DNA of 5,507 nucleotides, taken from contig CAMQXE010000103.1 of the NCBI GenBank assembly GCA_947038745.1, forward strand, positions 1 through 5,507, read 5' to 3'. Shown in pieces: positions 1-5,507 of the stretch. The position numbers and the translations under genes are program-made. Source of the stretch: an uncultured Propionibacteriaceae bacterium. GTDB taxonomy: Bacteria > Actinomycetota > Actinomycetes > Propionibacteriales > Propionibacteriaceae. The notes under the pieces were generated by a model, which did no database searches, was not told where the DNA came from, and saw only the letters and a program-made list of their open reading frames with translations. Each line of letters opens with the position of its first letter. The stretch's first letter is position 1.

Positions 1-649
1 CGATGACGTACAACCGTCGCGGGCCATGTACTCCATCGACGCGGGAAAGCTCAATATCGCTGGTGGCCGAACCACCCGAGATCCACGTTAAAGGTAGGCG
101 CTGCTCTACGGCTGGGCGCACCTTCTGCATTGCTTCGGGAACGTCAGATACGACCTGGCTAGCGCGTACTACACAGATATGACGGTCTGGAACCAGCGTC
201 AGGGCGCGACGTCCTTGGTCATTATCAAGAGCATGCGTCAAAACAATCGTGCCCGTATCGGCTACACCGGCAGCCGCGCCAGTCAGCACGCCATCAGTCT
301 CATTAAGCTCTGAATGGCTAAGCTGTGGCTCGTCATGGCGCACAGAAATACCAGCCGCCACTAGCGCCTGCTCCCAATCCTTAGCGATGCCGTTCGGCAG
401 CACCAATGAATGTGCATCGGTAGCTTGCGCACCAGCAACGATGGCTTGGGCCACCTCAGCCGGAGAAACGCGAACAACCGTGGCTTGGTAATCAATGACC
501 TTTTCTACAAAGGTAGCGACGACATCATCTTGGGCAATGCCTTGGCCATAACGCCAATCATTGGGGACATCGACAAGTGGGTCTTTCTCGGCGATATCAG
601 TTGTAGCGCGGGCAATACGTGCCAAGATTTCACTGCGTGCATCGGACAT
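1..649 (-). CDS. lutC: LutC/LldG-type lactate utilization protein (LUD domain), 3' end cut by window
   Basis: This is the third subunit of the LutABC (LldEFG, YkgEFG) L-lactate oxidation complex, a cytoplasmic or membrane-associated set that converts L-lactate to pyruvate. I translated 216 complete codons from the ATG at 649-647. The protein is a single LUD-domain chain: after a helical N-terminus (MSDARSEILARI) come the family motifs ADTGTIVL at residues 130-137 and GGSATSDIELSRVDGVHGP at 192-210, then RRLYVI at the window edge. LutC proteins end a few residues after this motif, so only a handful of codons are missing. The start is fixed by a strong GGAGGG (664-659) nine bases upstream and by the lutB stop two bases before it. 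No Fe-S cysteine clusters are visible, as expected for LutC. Its exact biochemical role in the family is less clear than that of LutA or LutB. Confidence 0.95.
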   Translation of the reverse strand, partial: MSDARSEILARIARATTDIAEKDPLVDVPNDWRYGQGIAQDDVVATFVEKVIDYQATVVRVSPAEVAQAIVAGAQATDAHSLVLPNGIAKDWEQALVAAGISVRHDEPQLSHSELNETDGVLTGAAAGVADTGTIVLTHALDNDQGRRALTLVPDRHICVVRASQVVSDVPEAMQKVRPAVEQRLPLTWISGGSATSDIELSRVDGVHGPRRLYVI

Positions 650-651
650 CT

Positions 652-2187
652 CTACTTGCCCTCCTTGTTCTTGGACCACCATTGGCGGAAAGTCTGCTTC
701 GGGACCTGATCGACGTCGCGATATTTGAGCCAGCGGTCGGCAATAGGTACAGGCAGCGGACCAAGGCCTCGCTTGCCCAAAGCCTTGCCCGTCAGCGACG
801 AGGCGATCTGGATTTTCTCAAAGTGCTTATGATTGCCGAAAGCCCAGGCGGCACCCTTCATCAGCGCCATTTCTCCAACAATCTCAGGATCACGACGCCA
901 CGGGCGGTCTGCCTTCTCGGCCTGGACTACCTTGTGGCGCAGATGAATCATGATGTCGGTGAAGGGAATCTTGACCGGGCACACGTCATTGCAAGCGCCG
1001 CACAGTGAACAGGCGTAAGGCAAACCGCGATCGACAGGATGCTCAACACCGCGTAGCTGCGGATTAAGAACGGCCCCAATCGGTCCGGGATAAACCGAGC
1101 CATAAGCATGGCCGCCGGTACGTTCGTAGACTGGGCAAATGTTGATGCAAGAAGCACAACGAATACAGCGTAGAACGTCGCGGCCTTCAGGGTCAGCAAG
1201 CACCTCAGTACGGCCGTTATCAAGAAGAATGACGTGCTGTTCTTGCGGGCCATCACCAGGGGTAACACCACTCCAGATGGAGTTATAGGGGTTCATCCGC
1301 TCACCGGTGGCAGAGCGGGGGAGCAGCTTCAAGAAGATTTCAAGATCGTCGAAGCTGGGAATGACCTTTTCAATGCCCACGATACTGATAAGAGTCTTTG
1401 GCAAGGTCAAACACATCCGGCCGTTGCCTTCGGATTCCACAATGACCAGCGAGCCAGTGTCTGCAAGAATGAAGTTGCCACCAGAGACGGCTACCTCAGC
1501 TCGTAGAAACTTCTCACGTAGGTGGAGTCGAGCTACGTTAGCAAGCTCGGGTGGGTTTGACGAAATATCGGTAGGAGCTGGGCGCCCGTACTGCTTCATC
1601 TCTCGCAAGAAAATCTCACGAACTTCGGCGCGGTTTCGATGGATTGCCGGAACCACGATATGCGATGGGCGATCGTGGCCTAGCTGCACAATCAGCTCGG
1701 CGAGATCAGTTTCCCACGCTGCTATACCTTGCTCTTCGAGATATTCGTTGAGGTCAGTTTCTTGGGTTGTGATCGACTTAATCTTGACGACCTCATCGAC
1801 TCCCTTGGCTTTCGCGATCTCAGCCACAATCTGATTCGCTTCAGCCGCGTCGCGCGCCCAGTGAACGATGACCCCATTTTTAGTGAGGTTTTCTTCTGCC
1901 TGGACCAGGTAATGATCAAGATGGCGAGCGGTGCGATCTTTGATGTCCTTGGCTGCGACTCGCAGTTCCTCCCAGTTAGGGGATTCTTCGACGCGCATGG
2001 CTCGCTTGTTACGAATCGTCGTCGTAGCGTTGCGCATATTTTTGCGCTGGACGCTGAGTCCAAGCTCGTGTTTAGCGGCCTTAGAGAACTTGGGCATCCC
2101 CAAGTAAGTGCCGGGATTATCTGGGGCTGGGGTCAGGCGAGCAACTCCATGGTTGCCTTCGGTGACTCGCTGCAAGGCGTCACTCAT
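652..2187 (-). CDS. lutB: LutB/LldF-type lactate utilization iron-sulfur protein
   Basis: This is the central electron-transfer subunit of the LutABC L-lactate oxidation complex, 511 residues. The N-terminal two thirds form a LUD domain, with the family stretch SGGNFILADTGSLVIVESEG around residues 235-254. Two ferredoxin-like [4Fe-4S] motifs follow: CIRCASCINICPVY with Cys341, 344, 347 and 351, and CSLCGACNDVCPVKIP with Cys393, 396, 399 and 403. All eight cluster ligands are present, so the protein looks intact. It is longer than the roughly 475 residues I recall for E. coli YkgF, mostly through about 25 extra N-terminal residues. The ATG at 2187-2185 overlaps the lutA stop as ATGA and has AGAGGAG eight bases upstream, which suggests translational coupling. 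An internal ATG at codon 31 (2097-2095) would match the shorter homologs but lacks a properly spaced ribosome site. Long frames open in other phases across this gene are shadows. Confidence 0.97.
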   Translation of the reverse strand: MSDALQRVTEGNHGVARLTPAPDNPGTYLGMPKFSKAAKHELGLSVQRKNMRNATTTIRNKRAMRVEESPNWEELRVAAKDIKDRTARHLDHYLVQAEENLTKNGVIVHWARDAAEANQIVAEIAKAKGVDEVVKIKSITTQETDLNEYLEEQGIAAWETDLAELIVQLGHDRPSHIVVPAIHRNRAEVREIFLREMKQYGRPAPTDISSNPPELANVARLHLREKFLRAEVAVSGGNFILADTGSLVIVESEGNGRMCLTLPKTLISIVGIEKVIPSFDDLEIFLKLLPRSATGERMNPYNSIWSGVTPGDGPQEQHVILLDNGRTEVLADPEGRDVLRCIRCASCINICPVYERTGGHAYGSVYPGPIGAVLNPQLRGVEHPVDRGLPYACSLCGACNDVCPVKIPFTDIMIHLRHKVVQAEKADRPWRRDPEIVGEMALMKGAAWAFGNHKHFEKIQIASSLTGKALGKRGLGPLPVPIADRWLKYRDVDQVPKQTFRQWWSKNKEGK

Positions 2188-2984
2188 GCGGAAATCTCCT
2201 CTGTGCTCGCAAGGATCTCGACGATATGAATAGGTTTCACTCCAGAGTTCTGCCGGCTGAGTACCCCGCCGATATTGAGTAGGCAGGAGTTATCGCCAGC
2301 AACGACATATTCGGCACCCGTCTCTCGGACATGGCGAGCCTTGTCGGCAGCCATCGCCGCAGAAACATCGGGGTTCTTGATGGAGAAAGTGCCGCCAAAG
2401 CCGCAGCACTCTTCCTTGTTTGGAAGATCAACTAAGGTCATGCCACGGACATTGCGCAGCAACTCGTAAGGCTTATCGCCCAAACGTAGAAACCTGCTGC
2501 CGTGACATGACGGGTGATAGGTGACGGCATGGGGGAAGTAGGCACCGACGTCAGTTACCCCAAGCACATCGACGAGGAACTCAGGAACGTCGAAAGTGTG
2601 GGTTGAGGTATGTTCGACGTCGCGGATGAGCCCGGAATCGCCGGAATGTTTTGCCAGCATCGGGTGCTGGTCGCGCACTGCCGCAGTGCAGGACCCGGAG
2701 GGGGCAACGATGTAGTCGTAGCCAGAAAAGGCTGTGACATATTCCTTTACCGTTGGGATTGATTCATCAAAGTAGCCAGTGTTGGTGGTCATCTGACCAC
2801 AGCAAGTTTGATGACTAGGGAACTCGACGCGGCAGCCGAGCCGTTCTAGCAACGATGCTGTAGCACGTCCAGTGTCAGGGAACATGACGTCGTTGATACA
2901 GGTGATAAATAAGCCAACGGTGATACCCGCGCCAGGTTTATCTGGCGTTGTCACCGACCTGGCCGGTGCAGTTGTGATAGTCAC
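2184..2984 (-). CDS. lutA: LutA/LldE-type lactate utilization protein with two CCG domains
   Basis: This is the cysteine-rich subunit of the LutABC L-lactate oxidation complex, 266 residues, related to the CCG domains of heterodisulfide reductase HdrB and glycolate oxidase GlcF. Two CCG repeats are visible. The first has Cys29 (FITCINDVMFP), Cys61-Cys62 (TCCGQM) and Cys99 (SGSC). The second has Cys160 (HPSCHGSRFLR), Cys193-Cys194 (ECCGFGGTFSIK) and Cys234 (GDNSC). These cysteines are the expected Fe-S ligands, and none appears to be missing. The start is a GTG (2984-2982) with AGAGG five bases upstream. It gives about 20 residues before the conserved core begins at ITVGLFITC, a tail rich in Thr, Pro and Ala that E. 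coli YkgE lacks. No closer start has a better ribosome site. The gene follows lctP by 27 bases and overlaps lutB by four, so it is co-transcribed with both. Confidence 0.96.
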   Translation of the reverse strand: MTITTAPARSVTTPDKPGAGITVGLFITCINDVMFPDTGRATASLLERLGCRVEFPSHQTCCGQMTTNTGYFDESIPTVKEYVTAFSGYDYIVAPSGSCTAAVRDQHPMLAKHSGDSGLIRDVEHTSTHTFDVPEFLVDVLGVTDVGAYFPHAVTYHPSCHGSRFLRLGDKPYELLRNVRGMTLVDLPNKEECCGFGGTFSIKNPDVSAAMAADKARHVRETGAEYVVAGDNSCLLNIGGVLSRQNSGVKPIHIVEILASTEEISA

Positions 2985-3011
2985 GAGGACCTCTTTTCAA
3001 AATGGGAAAAC

Positions 3012-4700
3012 TTAGGGGACGAGCCAGCCGAGCACCGGGGTCGACATGAGTCCGACGATGATGCACATGATGGCAAGCAAGATCAGGGAGTAGCGGAAGA
3101 CCTTGCGCAAAATGGTGGATTCGGAACCGGCCAAACCGATTGCGGTCGCGGCGATGGTCAGTGACTGTGGTGAGATCATCTTGCCGACAACACCGCCAGC
3201 CGCACCGGCCCCTACGAGGAGGTTGCGCATTCCATCAACGCCAAGTGTTGAGGTGCCACCGATCTGAGCACCGACGCTGGACTGAAGATTGGAAAAGAGT
3301 AGGTTCGCTGAGGTATCCGAGCCGGTCACATAGGTGCCGATCCAGCCAAGGATCGGGGCTAAGAACGGGTAAACTGCGCCTGCGCCGGCGAGGAACAAGC
3401 CCAACGCTAGAGTTTGGCCAGAATCTCCCATGACGTAGGCCAAAGCAACGACAGAACCAATGGTCAGTGCAGAGAACTTCATCTTCTTGGTATTGCGCCA
3501 TAGCTCACCTGCTACGTCGCGAACCGGGACTCGGTAAATTATGCTGACCAAGATTGCGACGATGGCCAGCAATAAGCCTGGCTGAGAGGCGAAGCCCCAG
3601 GTGAAGAAGCGGTGGGCTGAAGCCTTGCCGGTTACGCCGTTGAGCTGGGATAGGCCAGGCCAGGGCATCTTCACATCGAGGCTACCGCCGAGGTGCTTGA
3701 CGGCGGGGATGGCCGCAATCGAGAACACAGCAATGACCAGAATGTAGGGGACTAGAGCCATGAAGATCCGCCCAGCGTTGAGGTCTTTGGCGGAGGTTGT
3801 CTGTGCCGGGGTTGTTTCAGTTTCGATCTCGGTCACGAGCGGCAGACCCATGCGCTTGGTTGCTGCTGATCCACCACGGGGTTTCCAGAACCGGAGGAAA
3901 ACTAGAGCCAGCGCGACAGTGATAACTGCGGCAAAGATCTCCGTGAGGTTGTAGACCGGAGTGCTAGCTACGATCCACTTGGTTGTTCCAAAGATAATTC
4001 CGACGAATAAGCCGAAGGGCCAGCATTCTTTGACGCCCTTCTTGCCGTCCATGATTCCCAGAAGAAGGAACGGCACGACGAGGCAGAGCAAAGCACAGAT
4101 CCGCGCGGTCACTGTTGCTACGGGAGTGACGTCGAGGCCGCCGGTTTTGGCCGCCATGAGCACTGGCAATCCGACAGCGCCGAAGGCAACTGGAACGGTA
4201 TTAGCGACCAGCGCGGTGAGTGCTGCACGTACTTTGGAGAAGCCAACGGCGATGAGCATTGCAGCAGCGATGGCAACTGGGGCGCCAAAACCAGCGAGGG
4301 CTTCCAGCAGCCCGCCGAAGCAGAATGCGATGAGGATTCCGAGCACGCGGGGATCGTCGCTGATGAGGAAGAAGGTACGGCGTAGGTCGTCAAAACGTCC
4401 ACTAATGACGGTGACCTGATACATCCAGATAGCTGCAAGCAGGATCCATACGATGGGGAAGATGCCGTAGCAGAATCCTTGGAGGCTCGTTGATAGGGCC
4501 ATTCCGACAGGCATTCGGAAAGCAGCGATAGCTACAAGGAGCGCCATGAACCAGCTAAATAGGCCTGCCAGATGAGCTTTCCAACGCAACGCGCCCAAAG
4601 TGATCAGCATGGCAAGGATGGGGATTAGTGCTGCGAGCGCAGACAGCCATTGGTGGCCGAGCGGATTGGTGTTCGGCGTAAAGACCTCAAGAAGGTACAT
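3012..4700 (-). CDS. lctP: L-lactate permease, LctP/LldP family
   Basis: This is an integral membrane lactate:H+ symporter of the LctP family, supplying substrate to the LutABC proteins encoded just downstream. From the ATG at 4700-4698 it is 562 residues, close to the usual 530-570. Hydrophobic segments run the whole length, about 12-14 by eye, for example near residues 21-38, 44-64 and 80-97, with a hydrophilic loop near 271-310. Family signatures are intact: FCFGGLLEALAGFGAPVAI begins at residue 126, ANTVPVAFGAVGLP near 166-179, GWIGTYVTGSDTSANLLF at 452-469 and GKMISPQS at 506-513. The start MYLLEVFTPNTNPLG aligns with the family's N-terminal NYDP.GN pattern, and GGAG lies five bases upstream. 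The frame stays open 25 codons further to a TTG at 4775, but that stretch covers the promoter and operator, so I reject it. It is the first gene of the operon. Glycolate or D-lactate transport is possible in this family, though the neighbours favour L-lactate. Confidence 0.96.
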   Translation of the reverse strand: MYLLEVFTPNTNPLGHQWLSALAALIPILAMLITLGALRWKAHLAGLFSWFMALLVAIAAFRMPVGMALSTSLQGFCYGIFPIVWILLAAIWMYQVTVISGRFDDLRRTFFLISDDPRVLGILIAFCFGGLLEALAGFGAPVAIAAAMLIAVGFSKVRAALTALVANTVPVAFGAVGLPVLMAAKTGGLDVTPVATVTARICALLCLVVPFLLLGIMDGKKGVKECWPFGLFVGIIFGTTKWIVASTPVYNLTEIFAAVITVALALVFLRFWKPRGGSAATKRMGLPLVTEIETETTPAQTTSAKDLNAGRIFMALVPYILVIAVFSIAAIPAVKHLGGSLDVKMPWPGLSQLNGVTGKASAHRFFTWGFASQPGLLLAIVAILVSIIYRVPVRDVAGELWRNTKKMKFSALTIGSVVALAYVMGDSGQTLALGLFLAGAGAVYPFLAPILGWIGTYVTGSDTSANLLFSNLQSSVGAQIGGTSTLGVDGMRNLLVGAGAAGGVVGKMISPQSLTIAATAIGLAGSESTILRKVFRYSLILLAIMCIIVGLMSTPVLGWLVP

Positions 4701-4705
4701 GACCG

Positions 4706-4709
4706 CTCC
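4706..4709 (-). promoter_or_regulatory. lctP ribosome binding site that decides the start
   Basis: GGAG sits five bases before the ATG at 4700-4698. It supports this start over the upstream TTG at 4775, which would place 25 extra codons across the operator and would begin inside the predicted -35 box. Confidence 0.7.
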
Positions 4710-4718
4710 ATCAGAACG

Positions 4719-4737
4719 GGTCGGTATTGGTCCGACC
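4719..4737 (-). other. Possible stem-loop in the lctP leader
   Basis: GGTCGG (4737-4732 in minus-strand sense) and CCGACC (4724-4719) form a perfect 6-bp GC-rich stem around a 7-base loop. It would lie at the extreme 5' end of the predicted lctP transcript and shares bases with the operator. It has no trailing T-run, so it is not an intrinsic terminator. It could protect the mRNA 5' end, or be a by-product of the operator sequence. Confidence 0.4.
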
Positions 4738-4738
4738 A
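4728..4738. promoter_or_regulatory. Probable LldR operator (TGGTCCGACCA)
   Basis: TGGTC-C-GACCA is a perfect 5-bp inverted repeat around one central base. It fits TNGTNNNACNA, the operator form known for C. glutamicum LldR and similar to other FadR-type sites. Two further symmetric pairs outside it (TA at 4725-4726 and TA at 4740-4741) extend the dyad with one mismatch. It lies 28 bases before the lctP start codon and just downstream of the predicted lctP -10 box, a position suited to repression. Binding by the adjacent regulator is inferred. I saw no second match in the intergenic region. Confidence 0.8.
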
Positions 4739-4746
4739 TTAGGATG

Positions 4747-4775
4747 AGCCTAAGCAGGTAGTTGACCTTCGTCAA
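4747..4775 (-). promoter_or_regulatory. Predicted lctP-lutABC promoter
   Basis: On the minus strand a TTGACG -35 box (4775-4770) is followed by a 17-base spacer and TAGGCT (4752-4747). The -35 is near consensus. The -10 keeps only the TA...T positions, which is tolerated in actinobacteria. Transcription would begin near 4741-4739, placing the operator at the first transcribed bases and leaving a leader of about 40 bases. No start has been mapped, so this is a prediction from sequence. Confidence 0.55.
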
Positions 4776-4791
4776 GTTGATGCGGTGAACT
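4762..4791 (+). promoter_or_regulatory. Possible regulator promoter (weak)
   Basis: On the plus strand TTGACC (4762-4767) is a good -35 box, with an 18-base spacer to TGAACT (4786-4791), a poor -10. If used, the transcript would begin roughly 15 bases before the regulator's GTG. The box overlaps the lctP -35 on the other strand. A second option, TTGGTC (4727-4732) with TAAGCA (4751-4756), is also weak and would overlap the operator. I cannot choose between them. Confidence 0.3.
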
Positions 4792-4802
4792 TGGGCTGAA
4801 CA

Positions 4803-4808
4803 AGGGAG
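4803..4808 (+). promoter_or_regulatory. Regulator ribosome binding site that supports the GTG start
   Basis: AGGGAG ends four bases before GTG 4813-4815, slightly close but purine-rich. The in-frame ATG at 4840-4842 is preceded only by ACGAGA-like sequence. The GTG is therefore preferred, though the helix-turn-helix core would be intact from either start. Confidence 0.6.
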
Positions 4809-4812
4809 AACA

Positions 4813-5507
4813 GTGACGCAACAAGATCACGAGACGGTAATGGGCGGCTTTGATGTTGCTTTGCGCTACATAGAGGGTGCGATCATTCAAGGTCAGCTAA
4901 AGAACGGTGATCGGCTTCCGCCTGAGCGTGAACTTGCTGCCGAGATAGGTGTGAGCCGTGGGGCTGTCCGTGAGGCGATCCGAGTCTTGCAGACCCGTGG
5001 CATTCTCGTGTCGACGACGGGGCCAGGAAACGGCACGCGAGTGCAAGCTGCGCCTGTACCAGCGTTATCACGGATCGTAGGCCTGCATTTAGCGCTTGGG
5101 ACAGTGCCGTTTGCTGATCTGACTGAGACGCGAGTGGCGTTGGAACGGGCAGCAGCAGTTGAGGCAGCTAAGCATCGTGACACGAAAGCGATTCAAGAGG
5201 CGAGGGCGGCGCTGGAGCTGATGGAGCAAACCGAAGACGTCGATCGGTTCAATGAAGCAGACACGGCCTTTCATATGGGCATCATCAATGCGGGAGCTAA
5301 CTTGCTCATTCGGCACCTCACGGCGGCAATCCGGGAGGCGGCAGAGTTTCCGATCAAGCTGGCCGAGTCGGGGTTGGAGTCCTGGGTGCCGCTACGTGAT
5401 GAACTGGTGATTGAGCACCGGGCCTTGCTTCGCGCGGTAGAGCAAGGCGACGCTAATACTGCTGCAGCGCTCGTAGAAGCCCATATTCGTCATGCCTATT
5501 CAGTATT
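4813..5507 (+). CDS. lldR: FadR-subfamily GntR regulator, LldR-like, 3' end cut by window
   Basis: This is a probable lactate-responsive repressor of the divergent lctP-lutABC genes; 231 complete codons are visible without a stop. Residues about 13-77 form a GntR winged helix-turn-helix, with the hallmark run GDRLPPERELAAEIGVSRGA (32-51), then VREAIRVLQTRGIL and a wing ending TTGPGNGTRV. The rest is an FCD ligand-binding domain beginning near LTETRVALERAAA (103-115). Asp150, His154, His202 and His224 lie where FadR-type regulators bind a metal ion, and the spacing closely matches the Zn-binding set described for Corynebacterium glutamicum LldR. The visible part ends at HIRHAYSV, just past the last ligand, so only a short tail is missing. 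The GTG start at 4813 has AGGGAG four bases upstream; an in-frame ATG at 4840 is possible but has a weaker ribosome site. Lactate as effector is inferred from neighbours and operator; a relative sensing another hydroxyacid cannot be excluded. Confidence 0.9.
   Translation, partial: MTQQDHETVMGGFDVALRYIEGAIIQGQLKNGDRLPPERELAAEIGVSRGAVREAIRVLQTRGILVSTTGPGNGTRVQAAPVPALSRIVGLHLALGTVPFADLTETRVALERAAAVEAAKHRDTKAIQEARAALELMEQTEDVDRFNEADTAFHMGIINAGANLLIRHLTAAIREAAEFPIKLAESGLESWVPLRDELVIEHRALLRAVEQGDANTAAALVEAHIRHAYSV

Noticed and set aside
249..709. Two overlapping plus-strand frames opposite lutC and the end of lutB
   Set aside because: Both are antisense to conserved LUD-domain coding sequence and have no convincing ribosome site or homology.
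1307..1834. Long plus-strand open frame (175 codons) opposite lutB, with others at 1729-2229 and 619-1008
   Set aside because: The translations are low-complexity Arg/Ser-rich or otherwise unlike known proteins, and lie opposite a strongly conserved gene. They are shadow frames.
2994..3010. TTTTC-N7-GAAAA inverted repeat between lctP and lutA, considered as a terminator
   Set aside because: The stem is only five AT-rich pairs with no following T-run, and the arm forms part of the lutA ribosome-site region. It is unlikely to stop transcription.
3961..4419. Plus-strand open frame opposite lctP
   Set aside because: The product is rich in Ala, Thr, Pro and Ser, as expected for antisense of a hydrophobic membrane protein. 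There is no family signature.
4772..4780. Small palindrome TCAAGTTGA beside the -35 box, considered as an operator
   Set aside because: It does not fit the TNGTNNNACNA form, is short, and is likely chance overlap with the TTGAC repeat.
4893..5316. Minus-strand open frames within the regulator gene
   Set aside because: They lie opposite a clear GntR/FCD coding frame on the plus strand and show no recognisable domain.
1..5507. Search for a novel system (mobile element, CRISPR, toxin-antitoxin, defence genes, RNA genes)
   Set aside because: All coding space is taken by recognised lactate-utilization genes and their regulator. I saw no repeat arrays, transposase motifs, tRNA-like folds or unexplained genes.

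Overview
The window carries one metabolic unit, an L-lactate uptake and oxidation locus. Four minus-strand genes read lctP > lutA > lutB > lutC, and a divergent plus-strand FadR-type GntR regulator (LldR-like) lies at the right edge. Base composition looks like the mid-50s percent GC by eye. GTG starts, good Shine-Dalgarno sites, the regulator's architecture and its operator form all suggest a moderate-GC actinobacterium. Corynebacterium or a close relative is my best guess, but this is inferred from style and not proven.

Layout, left to right. 1-649 (minus): lutC, with only its last few codons outside the window. 652-2187 (minus): lutB, two bases upstream of lutC. 2184-2984 (minus): lutA, overlapping lutB by the four bases ATGA. 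3012-4700 (minus): lctP lactate permease, 27 bases upstream of lutA. 4701-4812: the only real intergenic region, holding a perfect palindromic operator (TGGTCCGACCA), a likely lctP promoter, a possible divergent regulator promoter and a possible leader hairpin. 4813-5507 (plus): the lldR-like regulator, cut by the window end just after the last recognisable FCD-domain element.

How the genes fit together: LctP brings lactate in with protons. The LutA/LutB/LutC complex, an iron-sulfur flavin-independent type, oxidises L-lactate to pyruvate and probably passes electrons to the quinone pool. The regulator would sit on the operator at the lctP transcription start and release it when lactate is present. 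The tight gene spacing argues for a single transcript started upstream of lctP.

I see no mobile element, CRISPR array, RNA gene or unknown system. No gene-free stretch exceeds about 110 bases. The most interesting part is the compact control region between lctP and the regulator.
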